This document shows positions 16,196-23,868 of a stretch of DNA of 64,000 nt, piece by piece (position 1 is the stretch's first letter; each line of letters begins with the position of its first letter). A program made the position numbers and the translations under genes. The notes under the pieces are model-generated. The model ran no database searches, was not told the DNA's origin, and saw only the letters and a list, made by a program, of their open reading frames with translations. The DNA is from Lentisphaeraceae bacterium (GTDB taxonomy: Bacteria; Verrucomicrobiota; Kiritimatiellia; RFP12; DVOR01): NCBI GenBank assembly GCA_004555175.1, contig SFJE01000020.1, positions 1 through 64,000 on the forward strand, written 5' to 3'.

Positions 16196-16275
16196 CCCCT
16201 GCCCCCCATTGGCGGGCCGCCTCCGGATTATCCGGAATCTCCGGAATTTCCGGATTATCCGGATGATCCGGCCCA
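16196..16275. repeat. CCGG-nonamer island
   Basis: Five nonamers from 16223 (CCGGATTAT, CCGGAATCT, CCGGAATTT, CCGGATTAT, CCGGATGAT) and a closing CCGG, with the same CCCATTGGCGGGCCGCC flank on the left and CCCAGC on the right. Confidence 0.85.
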
Positions 16276-16332
16276 GCGCGCCTTCGCTTCGCTCGGCCTT
16301 CACGCGCAGCGTGGCGAGTTTTGTGCGGCGAG

Positions 16333-16362
16333 TTGCGCAAAAGGGGTGAGGCGGTGTATGAT
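16333..16362 (+). promoter_or_regulatory. hydG promoter
   Basis: TTGCGC (16333-16338), 18-nt spacer, TATGAT (16357-16362). It predicts a leader of about 78 nt before ATG 16447. Confidence 0.6.
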
Positions 16363-16379
16363 ATAGGGCGATTTACCTC

Positions 16380-16430
16380 ATGGTAGCGTGCGGCACGTCT
16401 GCGTGGTGCAGAAAAGGCGCGCTCGGGTAA
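16380..16430 (+). CDS. Possible 16-residue leader peptide
   Basis: ATG 16380 opens MVACGTSAWCRKGALG, stopping just before the hydG ribosome site. It lies wholly inside the predicted leader, contains two cysteines, and has no clear SD. Chance is a good alternative explanation. Confidence 0.2.
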   Translation: MVACGTSAWCRKGALG

Positions 16431-16446
16431 AGGAGAGAAGCAGTTT

Positions 16447-17868
16447 ATGTACAAGATGGATACAACCTTGCCCGCCGACGCGGTGGACTTTATCGACGAT
16501 GCGAAGTTAGAGGCGATGGTTGCCGGGATGCGCGAAGATCCGGCGGCCGTGCGCGCGGTGATTGCCAAGAGCTTGCGCAAGGAGGCGTTGACGGTTGAGG
16601 AGACGGCGGTGCTGTTGGGGGCGGAATCGCCGGAACTGGTGGAAGAGATCTTTGAGGCGGCGCGGCGATTGAAGCGCGAGGTGTATGGGAACCGGATCGT
16701 CTTCTTTGCGCCGCTCTATGTGGGGAACTACTGCACAAACGATTGCAAGTATTGCGGCTTCCGGCGGTCGCTCACGGGCGCGGTGCGCAAGACGCTCAAC
16801 GACGAGGAGCTCAAGCAGGAGGTCGAGAGCCTGGAAGATTTGGGCCACAAGCGCCTCATCCTCGTCTATGGCGAGAGCCCGATGTACAACCCCGAGTTTA
16901 TTGCCCACACCGTGAAGGTGACCTATGGCACCAAGAAGGGGCGTGGCGAGATTCGCCGCGTGAATATCAATGCCGCGCCCCTGGACGAAGCGGGCTTTCG
17001 GATTGTGAAGGAAGCGGGCATCGGTACCTATCAGATCTTCCAAGAAACCTATCACAAGCCCACCTACGCGCAGTGGCACCCGGCCGGCACAATGAAGGCC
17101 AACTTCCTCTGGCGCCTAAATGCCTTTGACCGCGCCTTCCGCGCCGGCATCGACGATATGGGCCTGGGCGTGCTCTTCGGGCTCTACGACTGGCGTTTCG
17201 AGGTGCTGGCGATGGTCACGCACGCGCGCTATTTGCAGGAGAAGTTCGGCGTGGGGCCGCACACCCTCTCCTTCCCGCGCATCAAGCCGGCCGCGGGGCT
17301 GGATCTGAAGCTCGAGTGGCAGGTGAGCGACTGGGAGTACAAGCGCTTGGTGGCCATTCTGCGCCTGGCCGTGCCCTACACCGGGCTCATTATGACCGCG
17401 CGCGAACCGGCCGAACTGCGCCGCGAAGTGCTCGCCTTCGGTGTCTCGCAAATCGACGCGGGCACCAAGCTCGAGATTGGCGGCTATCAAGAAAAGCGCG
17501 AGAAGGACACCCAGACCCTCAACCGCGAGCAGTTCAAGGTGGGCGACACGCGCAGCCTCGATGAGGTTATTGGCGAAATCCTCGACGGCGGCTACATCCC
17601 CAGCTTCTGCACCTCCTGCTACCGCCTCGGCCGCACCGGTGAACACTTTATGGAATACGCCATCCCCGGCTTCATCGGCAAGTTCTGCACCCCCAACGCC
17701 ATCATGACCTTGGCCGAATACTTGCAGGACTACGCCTCGCCCGAAGTCAAGGCTAAGGGCCACGCCGTCATCGAGCGCGAAGTGGCCAAGCTTGAACCCA
17801 AGCTGCGCGAAGAAGCCCTCCGCCGCCTCGACCGTATCAAAAACGGCGAGCGCGACCTCTACTTTTAA
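16447..17868 (+). CDS. hydG: [FeFe]-hydrogenase maturase, radical SAM tyrosine lyase
   Basis: HydG cleaves tyrosine to supply the CO and CN ligands of the [FeFe]-hydrogenase H-cluster. The 473-residue length is normal. It shows radical-SAM cysteines CTNDCKYC (residues 96, 100, 103) and the HydG-specific C-terminal CX2CX22C (388, 391, 414; CTSCYRLGRTGEHF ... GKFC), which separates it from ThiH. RBS AAAGGAG precedes ATG 16447. hydE, hydF and a hydrogenase are not in the window, so the pathway must be completed elsewhere. Composition shifts from G-rich (27 G, 10 C in 16561-16620) to C-rich (11 G, 23 C in 17641-17700) along the gene. Confidence 0.93.
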   Translation: MYKMDTTLPADAVDFIDDAKLEAMVAGMREDPAAVRAVIAKSLRKEALTVEETAVLLGAESPELVEEIFEAARRLKREVYGNRIVFFAPLYVGNYCTNDCKYCGFRRSLTGAVRKTLNDEELKQEVESLEDLGHKRLILVYGESPMYNPEFIAHTVKVTYGTKKGRGEIRRVNINAAPLDEAGFRIVKEAGIGTYQIFQETYHKPTYAQWHPAGTMKANFLWRLNAFDRAFRAGIDDMGLGVLFGLYDWRFEVLAMVTHARYLQEKFGVGPHTLSFPRIKPAAGLDLKLEWQVSDWEYKRLVAILRLAVPYTGLIMTAREPAELRREVLAFGVSQIDAGTKLEIGGYQEKREKDTQTLNREQFKVGDTRSLDEVIGEILDGGYIPSFCTSCYRLGRTGEHFMEYAIPGFIGKFCTPNAIMTLAEYLQDYASPEVKAKGHAVIEREVAKLEPKLREEALRRLDRIKNGERDLYF

Positions 17869-17884
17869 TCAACAAGGACACACT

Positions 17885-18598
17885 ATGGACAACATCCAAC
17901 GCCTCCTCGCCCTCCAGAACGAAGACAGCCTCCACCGCGCCCTGCAGAACGAACTCAAAGTCCTGCTCCCCAAGCGCCGCGCCGAGGCTAAAGCCCGCCT
18001 CCAGGCCGCCCGCGACGCTGTCGAAGTCGCCGTCCAGGAAAATGAGGCCGCCGCCCGCACCTACAATCGCTTCCAGGATGACTACAACCGCCATCGCGAC
18101 CAGATGCGCCGCGCCGAGCGCAATGCCACCGGCCTGACCAACGCCCGCGCCCTTGAAGCCGTCCAGCGCGAACACGCCGCCGCCCTCGCCGAGGCCAATC
18201 GCGCCGCCGCCGAGGCCGATCGCGCCGGCAGTTATGTCACCCCCACCGAGCGCAAGCTCGATGAAGCCCGCGCCTTCGAGGCCCAGGAAGAGGCCGCCGT
18301 CCAGGAAATCTACGACGCCATCGACGCGCGCAAGGCCGATGTCGAAGCCAAGGCCGCCGAGGCCAAGGCCCGCTGCGAGGCCGCCGCCACCGAGGTCCCC
18401 GCCGACCTCTTGGCCTACTACACCCGCCTCAAACTCACCCGCTGGCCCTGCGTGGTGGAGTACGACCGCAAGCGCAACGTCTGCCCCGGCTGCAACCTCA
18501 TCCAGCCCCAGTCCGTCACTCAAGCCGTCCTCTCCGCAGAACGCCGCGGCGCCGCCGGCACCGTCCACTGCCCCTCCTGCGGCCGGATTCTGATTTGA
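17885..18598 (+). CDS. COG1579 coiled-coil protein with C4 zinc ribbon
   Basis: A 237-residue protein. Residues about 15-175 form a long Ala/Glu/Arg-rich coiled coil; the C-terminus carries a C4 zinc ribbon (CPGC at about 200 and CPSC at about 228). This matches the zf-RING_7/COG1579 family; chlamydial CdsZ (CT398) is a studied member. Its role outside Chlamydiae is unclear, with nucleic-acid binding predicted. It starts 16 bp after hydG with AAGGA and is probably co-transcribed, although no functional tie to hydrogenase maturation is known. Confidence 0.85.
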   Translation: MDNIQRLLALQNEDSLHRALQNELKVLLPKRRAEAKARLQAARDAVEVAVQENEAAARTYNRFQDDYNRHRDQMRRAERNATGLTNARALEAVQREHAAALAEANRAAAEADRAGSYVTPTERKLDEARAFEAQEEAAVQEIYDAIDARKADVEAKAAEAKARCEAAATEVPADLLAYYTRLKLTRWPCVVEYDRKRNVCPGCNLIQPQSVTQAVLSAERRGAAGTVHCPSCGRILI

Positions 18599-18600
18599 GC

Positions 18601-18645
18601 GGATAGCCGCTCGCTAACCGCTAGCTGCTAGCGGCTAACAGCTCT
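18601..18645. repeat. Heptamer run before rnpB
   Basis: Degenerate units such as GCTAACC, GCTAGCT and GCTAACA between the Zn-ribbon gene and rnpB. No separate rnpB promoter could be identified with confidence. Confidence 0.5.
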
Positions 18646-18649
18646 TTTT

Positions 18650-18998
18650 GCCGGGGTGGTCAATCGCTCGGGGTACGACCCCGGGAGGAAAGTCCGGACT
18701 CCACAGAGCAGGATGGCCGGTTGTAATGACCGGCGGACGCAGGGCAAACCTGCGTGACGGAAAGTGCCACAGAAACAAACCGCCGCCTTCGGGCGGTCAG
18801 GGTGAAAAGGTGGGGTAAGAGCCCACCGGCGGCCGCCGAAAGGTGACGTGCAAGGCAAACCCCATCCGGAGCAAGCCCAAATAGGCGGAGAGGCGCTGCT
18901 CGCGCCGCCAACGGCCTCACGGCCGCATCCGCGGGTTGGGTGCTTAGTTTAATGATTGACGCCCGCAAGGGAACAGAACTCGGCTTATAGCCCCGGCA
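18650..18998 (+). ncRNA. rnpB: RNase P RNA, type A
   Basis: Conserved RNase P landmarks are present: GAGGAAAGTCCGGACTCC near the 5' end, CAGAGCAGGATGGCCGG, GGTGAAAAGGTGGGGTAAGA, the J-region GGCAAACCCCATCCGGAGCA, and the 3' ACAGAACTCGGCTTATAG. P1 is formed by GCCGGGG with CCCCGGC. It is the catalytic subunit that matures tRNA 5' ends. Ends are set by P1 and may be off by a few bases. Confidence 0.95.
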
Positions 18999-19006
18999 AA
19001 TCTCCT

Positions 19007-19034
19007 GCCCCGTGCCCCGCACGGGGCTTTTTCT
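19007..19034 (+). terminator. rnpB terminator
   Basis: GCCCCGTGC, loop CCC, GCACGGGGC, then TTTTTCTTT. Confidence 0.9.
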
Positions 19035-19039
19035 TTAGC

Positions 19040-19235
19040 CTCGGCCGTGTTGACATAGCTCCTTCGCTATCGCTTCGGACTTCACCGTGTTGGCATAGCG
19101 CCTCGCGCGGGGGGCCTTCGGTCGCGCTTACGCGGGGGGCCTTGCCCCCTGCCCCCCATTGGCCGGCCGCCTCCGGAATATCCGGAATCTCCGGAATCTC
19201 CGGCTTATCCGGAATCTCCGGCTTATCCGGCCCAG
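19040..19235. repeat. TTGACATAGCTCC copy and CCGG-nonamer island
   Basis: A variant GTTGACATAGCTCC element (about 19049-19083) and a degenerate second copy are followed by six CCGG nonamers from 19173 (CCGGAATAT, CCGGAATCT twice, CCGGCTTAT, CCGGAATCT, CCGGCTTAT). No gene in this gap. Confidence 0.8.
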
Positions 19236-19258
19236 CACCTTGCGCTCGCAAAAAAGGC

Positions 19259-19287
19259 TTGCGCTTTGGGGCGAAATGGAGTAGCAT
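19259..19287 (+). promoter_or_regulatory. Promoter of the surface-repeat gene
   Basis: TTGCGC (19259-19264), 17-nt spacer, TAGCAT (19282-19287). Confidence 0.55.
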
Positions 19288-19338
19288 TTAGGGCAAGTGA
19301 GAGAGACGCTCTCTACGAGTAACCCAAGCGAGGACGTT

Positions 19339-19911
19339 ATGAAGAAACTGACTGTGGCCTTAATTGCCTGTTTTTCGATGGTTGCCGGTGTGTTCGCCGC
19401 CGAGCAGCAGGGTGCTGAGCAAGCGCCGGAGGCGGCTGATACCTTCCAGCGGACTGAGACGCGTACGATTGAGCCGGTGCCCTTTGCGATTGGGGGCGAG
19501 GAGACGATTGATGTCATCGGCCTGCGGCTGAGCGCTTGGAATACCTGCCATGATTTGACGGGTGTGGATTTGGCGATTGGCGGCGAGGCGCAGAATGCCT
19601 ATGGCTTGCAGTTGGCCCTGTTGCGCAATAAGGTGCGTGACCGCGCGGGTGCGCTGCAGATTGCGCTCTTTGGTGTGAACGAGGCCTTCCACTTGGATGG
19701 TGTTCAGCTTGCGCTCCTCTGGAATGACACCTCGGTGATGCGCGGCGCGCAGATCGGCCTGTTGAACACCTCCCACGATATGCGCGGGTTGCAGATTGGC
19801 TTGATCAACACCACCAACACGAGCTATGGCTATCAGATTGGCCTGATTAACGTCATCAAGGGCTCGACGGTGCCCTTCTTCCCGATTATCAACTTCCAGC
19901 TTGAGGACTAA
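19339..19911 (+). CDS. Exported protein with LQIGLIN-type surface repeats
   Basis: A 190-residue exported protein. Signal peptide MKKLTVALIACFSMVAGVFAA; then five or six tandem units of about 18 residues ending LQLALL, LQIALF, VQLALL, AQIGLL, LQIGLIN, YQIGLIN, closing with PFFPIINFQ. This repeat style matches LA_2272-like surface repeat proteins, expected to form a small beta-solenoid. Ligand and function are unknown. ATG 19339 is preceded by GCGAGGA; the GTG at 19297 lies upstream of the signal peptide and was rejected. Confidence 0.8.
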   Translation: MKKLTVALIACFSMVAGVFAAEQQGAEQAPEAADTFQRTETRTIEPVPFAIGGEETIDVIGLRLSAWNTCHDLTGVDLAIGGEAQNAYGLQLALLRNKVRDRAGALQIALFGVNEAFHLDGVQLALLWNDTSVMRGAQIGLLNTSHDMRGLQIGLINTTNTSYGYQIGLINVIKGSTVPFFPIINFQLED

Positions 19912-19916
19912 GTCCT

Positions 19917-20348
19917 ATGGCGGATTGGAAGCAGGAGCTCGAGAATATCTGCTTGAGCGATTCGCAGTCCTCCCGCGCCGAGCGGGAGAATGCGCGTTTC
20001 GTGAAGTTCCTGAATGAGGTGGCCACGCCGGCGCTAAATGAGATTGCCGATGAGATGCGGCGCTTGGGGCGGGTGGCGAATGTCCGCGAGGCTCCGGCGT
20101 CGACTATTCTGACCATCTATCGGGAGAATGCGAGCGTCGAGGAGATTTGCTACTCGGTGACGCGCCAGTATGTGAGCAATGGCATCTTGCCGCGAGCGAA
20201 TGCGCGCGTGGTGCGGATGAACTCGCGTACGACCACGCACGACGAGCCCTTCCGTCCGGAGGGCGTTCCCTATACGATTGACGATGTCACCAAGGACGAT
20301 GTCATTCGCTCCTTCTTGACCTTCTACCGGATGACGAAGGGCCAGTAA
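19917..20348 (+). CDS. Conserved-looking hypothetical protein
   Basis: A 143-residue soluble protein, not recognised. It is Glu/Arg-rich with a predicted helical N-terminal half (WKQELENICL...FLNEVATPALNEIADEMRRL) and a more mixed C-terminal half containing FRPEGVPYTIDDVTKDDV. It starts 5 bp after the previous gene and its stop overlaps the pgpA start (TAATG), so it is translated in the same operon. There is no signal peptide or membrane segment. Confidence 0.7.
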   Translation: MADWKQELENICLSDSQSSRAERENARFVKFLNEVATPALNEIADEMRRLGRVANVREAPASTILTIYRENASVEEICYSVTRQYVSNGILPRANARVVRMNSRTTTHDEPFRPEGVPYTIDDVTKDDVIRSFLTFYRMTKGQ

Positions 20349-20878
20349 TGGGCTGGAAAGGTCCGGATCCCTACGCAGGTGCGCGCCCGGAAGCAACGCT
20401 GGGCGCCTCTTTTTCGCAGCGGCTCTCGGTTTGGCTAGGGACGGGGCTGGGGATTGGCTTGGTGGCGCCGGGGGCGCCGGGGACCTTTGGGTCGCTCCCG
20501 GGGGTGGCGCTGGCGTGTGCCTTTGCCGCGTGGGTGCCGGTGTGGGCGCAGGGGGTGCTGTGTTTGGCGTTGACGCTGCTGGCGGTGCCGATTTGCACAA
20601 TCTCGGAGCGGACGCTGAAGAAGAAGGATGACGGGCGCATTACGGCCGATGAGTGGTTGCTCTATCCGATTGCCACGATTGGCTTGCCGCTGACGGAGGT
20701 TTGGTGGCTGATCCCGGTCACCTTTGTGACCATCCGCGTGCTGGATATTCTTAAGTTGCCGCCGGCGCGTCAGGTGCAGTATCTGCCGGAGGGGTGGGGC
20801 ATTGTGGCCGACGACTTTGTTTCGCAACTCTATGCCTTGGCGGTGAACTGGGGGATTTGGTGGTGGCTCTGCCGCTGA
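20348..20878 (+). CDS. pgpA: Phosphatidylglycerophosphatase A
   Basis: PgpA dephosphorylates phosphatidylglycerophosphate to phosphatidylglycerol. The 176-residue product shows PGTFGSLPG (about 42-50), the acidic metal motif KKDDGRITADEW (about 92-103), and three or four membrane segments, with a closing WGIVADDFVSQ. ATG 20348 shares its A with the previous stop codon. With psd and pssA just downstream this is a phospholipid-synthesis neighbourhood. Confidence 0.85.
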   Translation: MGWKGPDPYAGARPEATLGASFSQRLSVWLGTGLGIGLVAPGAPGTFGSLPGVALACAFAAWVPVWAQGVLCLALTLLAVPICTISERTLKKKDDGRITADEWLLYPIATIGLPLTEVWWLIPVTFVTIRVLDILKLPPARQVQYLPEGWGIVADDFVSQLYALAVNWGIWWWLCR

Positions 20879-22011
20879 GAGGGTTGCTTGCCGGGGTGCT
20901 GGCGATTGCGCTTGGGGTGGGGCCCGCGCAAGCCAAGACGACCGCGAGTGCCCCGGCGCGGGCGGCGGTCTTGGAATTGACGGGGCAAAAGGCCACGCAG
21001 GCGCCGGACATTCTCTTTTTGGCGCCGCGGCTGACCGAGGGGGTGAAGGTCTATCGTTCGGCCTTGAAGACGCTGTGGGATGCGGGGACAACGTTGGAGC
21101 ACACGGCGCTCTCCACCGAGGAGTTTTGCGCCAAGGGGCCGCTGCCGGTGTTGAAGGCGGCGGGTTATCGGTTACTCTCTGTGCAGGATTTGACGTGGCG
21201 CGAGGCGTGCGCGCAGATTGATGCGTTGTTGTCGTTGCGCCAGGAGCTGCGCCAGGAGGATGCGATTGCGCCGGCGCCCTTGTGCATTGTCTTGGTGGAG
21301 GAAGCCACCGCCGCGGAGTTGAAGGAGACCCTGCCGCAGTTGATTGCGCGCGATGCGTTGATCTTTCTGGCGCCTCAGGAGCGAACGCTTCCGCTGACGC
21401 TCTTCTGGCAGGATGTCATTTGGCCGGCGCATACGGTGGTCCAGCCCATTGCGTTGGATCATTGGGTGCCGACGCTTGCGGAGATGGTTGGCTTGCCCCT
21501 GCCGGCGGAGGTCGCCGAAGCCTCCATCTTGCCGATGCTCACAGGCGTGGGTTATCAGCAGCCCCTGGAGCGCGCCGCGCAGGCCAGAACGCCCAAGTCC
21601 CAACAGCTTGACGCCAAACCCAGCACCATGCTTTGCCTCTTTCGCGTTTTGCCCGAACGGTGCCCGTGGGTGCCGGATTATACGCGCACGCGGGCCGACC
21701 TCAAGCCCACGGAGCGCGCCTTCTTTTCGGCGGCATTGCCCTTGCCGGCGCAGGCGGCACGACTGCTTGAACCGGTCGAGAAGCCCCAGGGCATCTACCT
21801 GCGCACGCAACAGAAGTCCCTAGCGCTGCAACTGCCCGCGCGCGTCTCGTGCGTGATTCGGGTGAATGGGTTGCCGGTGGTGTCGCGTTGGGAGCCGGCG
21901 GAGGATGACCTGTGGCGCTTTGAGAATCCCGAGGCGCTGCCAATTGAACTCTTCCTGCTGCTCCCGCCGGGCTTTGACCCGAAGCTCGCCATCCCTTGCG
22001 CCAAGCCCTAA
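20863..22011 (+). CDS. Exported, degenerate alkaline-phosphatase/sulfatase-fold protein
   Basis: A 382-residue protein starting at GTG 20863, 16 nt inside pgpA, with GGGGGA at 20850-20855. The signal peptide is VALPLRGLLAGVLAIALGVGPAQA. Middle features recall sulfatases: APDILFLAPR near the N-terminus, LDHWVPTLAEMVGLPLPAEV and SILPMLTGVGYQQP (as in the LAGxPLP...SLLPLLxG block). The catalytic Cys/Ser formylglycine motif CxPxR and the metal-binding DDxG are not seen, so it is probably non-catalytic or a diverged relative. This is inference from pattern. Confidence 0.6.
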   Translation: MALPLRGLLAGVLAIALGVGPAQAKTTASAPARAAVLELTGQKATQAPDILFLAPRLTEGVKVYRSALKTLWDAGTTLEHTALSTEEFCAKGPLPVLKAAGYRLLSVQDLTWREACAQIDALLSLRQELRQEDAIAPAPLCIVLVEEATAAELKETLPQLIARDALIFLAPQERTLPLTLFWQDVIWPAHTVVQPIALDHWVPTLAEMVGLPLPAEVAEASILPMLTGVGYQQPLERAAQARTPKSQQLDAKPSTMLCLFRVLPERCPWVPDYTRTRADLKPTERAFFSAALPLPAQAARLLEPVEKPQGIYLRTQQKSLALQLPARVSCVIRVNGLPVVSRWEPAEDDLWRFENPEALPIELFLLLPPGFDPKLAIPCAKP

Positions 22012-22029
22012 GCCCCGGCCGCTCCTGCG

Positions 22030-22160
22030 CGGGGGGCCTTGCCCCCGGTTGTGCGCTCACGCGGGGGGGGGGGGCTGCCCTCCATTGGCGGGCCGCCTCC
22101 GGGTTATCCGGAATCTCCGGATTATCCGGAAACTCCGGAAACTCCGGCGCCAGCGCGGCG
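22030..22160. repeat. CCGG-nonamer island with a G12 tract
   Basis: A homopolymer of 12 G (22063-22074) replaces the usual GGGAGGCC flank, followed by nonamers from 22099 (CCGGGTTAT, CCGGAATCT, CCGGATTAT, CCGGAAACT twice) and CCGG. Confidence 0.8.
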
Positions 22161-22198
22161 CGGCCTTCACGCGAGCGAGCTTAGCCAGCGTATTCCGC

Positions 22199-22227
22199 TT
22201 GCCCAATAGATGGGGCTGTGGTATTAT
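22199..22227 (+). promoter_or_regulatory. psd operon promoter
   Basis: TTGCCC (22199-22204), 17-nt spacer, TATTAT (22222-22227); leader about 44 nt to ATG 22278. Confidence 0.6.
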
Positions 22228-22277
22228 GAGAGCGTTTCAAGGTTGGGCCTTGATGGTATTGCGTAAGGAACAAACGG

Positions 22278-22997
22278 ATGTACGAGAATGAGAAGCGCGA
22301 GAACGAGGTGATTATCCGCAATGGGTGGTTGCTGATTTTGGTACCGTTGGTGCTGGGGATTGGTGGGGGGTGCGTGTTGTGCCCGGTGGCCGGATTGCCG
22401 TGGGTGGCCGTGGCGTGGCTGGCGCTGTGTGTGGTCTTCGCCCTCTTTATGACATGGTTCTTCCGCAACCCCAAGCGCGTGCCGCCGGCGGGCGAGGAGA
22501 ACATCGTCTCGGGCGCGGAGGGCACGGTGCGCTCGGTGCAGTATGTGACGGAAGATGACGGATCGCCGGCGAGCGCGGTGGTCAAGGAGTTTTTCCCGGG
22601 GCAGCGCGCGGTGCGCATTTCCACCTTCCTCTCGCCGCTGCATGTCCACGTGAACCGCCTTTCGATCGGCGGCACGGTGAAGTTGTGCGAGTATCGCCAC
22701 GGCAAGCATCTGCTGACGATGGATGAGCGCTCGAGCCTCTACAATCAGCACTCGGTGGTGTTGGTGGAGGATGCCGACGGGCTGCGCTGCCTGCACAAGC
22801 AGATTACTGGGCCGGTGGTGCGGCGCGTGATCTTCTGGCTCGAGCAGGGGCAGCCGGTCAAGCGCGGCGGCATCCTGGGAATGATGAAGTTCGGGAGCCG
22901 GATGGATATTTGGCTGCCGGCCGACCGCGTGACGGTGTGCGTGAACCCGGGTGACCCGGTGCGCGCGGGCGAAACGGTGATTGCCAAGCGTAAGTAA
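22278..22997 (+). CDS. psd: Phosphatidylserine decarboxylase
   Basis: Psd converts phosphatidylserine to phosphatidylethanolamine. The 239-residue protein is the short membrane type: two hydrophobic segments (about 16-65), FFRNPKRVPP, STFLSPLHVHVNRLSIGG, and the self-cleavage site context MMKFGSRMDIWLP (about 201-213), where the GS serine becomes the pyruvoyl cofactor. It starts the operon psd-pssA, the order seen in many bacteria. Strong G skew at the start (29 G, 5 C in 22321-22380). Confidence 0.93.
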   Translation: MYENEKRENEVIIRNGWLLILVPLVLGIGGGCVLCPVAGLPWVAVAWLALCVVFALFMTWFFRNPKRVPPAGEENIVSGAEGTVRSVQYVTEDDGSPASAVVKEFFPGQRAVRISTFLSPLHVHVNRLSIGGTVKLCEYRHGKHLLTMDERSSLYNQHSVVLVEDADGLRCLHKQITGPVVRRVIFWLEQGQPVKRGGILGMMKFGSRMDIWLPADRVTVCVNPGDPVRAGETVIAKRK

Positions 22998-23015
22998 GGG
23001 CAGAAGGAGGCCGCG

Positions 23016-23837
23016 ATGCGCAAGATTCTCCATATCAAGAAGCCCTCGATGCAGGCGAACAAGGTGGTGTGCGTCAATGCCATTACCTCTGGCGCGCTGC
23101 TCTGCGGGTTGATGAGTATCCTCTTTTCCGCTTCCGGGAACTTCTACCTGGGAGCGTTGCTCATTTTGGGCGCGATGATCCTCGATGGGATTGACGGCAC
23201 CACCGCCCGTCTGCTCAAGGCCGAGACGCTCTTCGGCGCGGAGTTTGACACCTTTGTGGACATTACGGCCTTCGGCATCGCCCCGGCGATGTTGGTTTAC
23301 TTCTACCTCTTCCACGACTTTGGTTCGGCGCTGACCCAGGCGTCAATTCATCCCTTGGGGGCGCTGATTGCCTTGGCGATTGTCCTCTCCGGGGCCATTC
23401 GCCTGGCGCGCTTCAAGGTGGTGGATGAAGACCACGGGATGAGCGGCTACACGGGGATGCCCATCACCGTCAACGCCCTCTGCCTGGCGGGGATCGTCCT
23501 CTTCATTGAGGCGTGGAAGGCCGAGAAAGGGTGGGGCGCGGCCCATCCGCTGCCGGCGTGGGTGACGCTCCAGGATGGCGGGTGGCTCTCCTGGCTGATG
23601 TATATCAACTGCGTCATCTGCCTCTTCCTGCAGGTTTCGCCCTTCAAGTATCCCAAGCCGACGAATACGCCTGTGGGCCAGCTGATTGGCATTCTCGCCT
23701 TTGTGGGGCTCTTCATCCACCCGAAGACCGCGGTCATCAGCTGCTGCTACCTGGTGCCCGTCACGCTCTTCTACATCTATGTGGCCCCCTTTTGGTACAC
23801 CGTGAAGCGCCGTTGGCAGGAAAAGCGCGCGGCGTAA
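23016..23837 (+). CDS. pssA: CDP-diacylglycerol-serine O-phosphatidyltransferase
   Basis: PssA makes phosphatidylserine from CDP-diacylglycerol and serine, the substrate for the adjacent Psd. The CDP-alcohol phosphotransferase signature DGxxAR...G...D...D is complete: DGIDGTTARLLKAETLFGAE then FDTFVD (about 55-80). The 273-residue protein has about seven membrane segments. RBS AGAAGGAGG (23002-23010) precedes ATG 23016, 18 bp after psd. Confidence 0.93.
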   Translation: MRKILHIKKPSMQANKVVCVNAITSGALLCGLMSILFSASGNFYLGALLILGAMILDGIDGTTARLLKAETLFGAEFDTFVDITAFGIAPAMLVYFYLFHDFGSALTQASIHPLGALIALAIVLSGAIRLARFKVVDEDHGMSGYTGMPITVNALCLAGIVLFIEAWKAEKGWGAAHPLPAWVTLQDGGWLSWLMYINCVICLFLQVSPFKYPKPTNTPVGQLIGILAFVGLFIHPKTAVISCCYLVPVTLFYIYVAPFWYTVKRRWQEKRAA

Positions 23838-23868
23838 GCTTGTGTTGATTAGTTAAGTTGCTTGTTGC

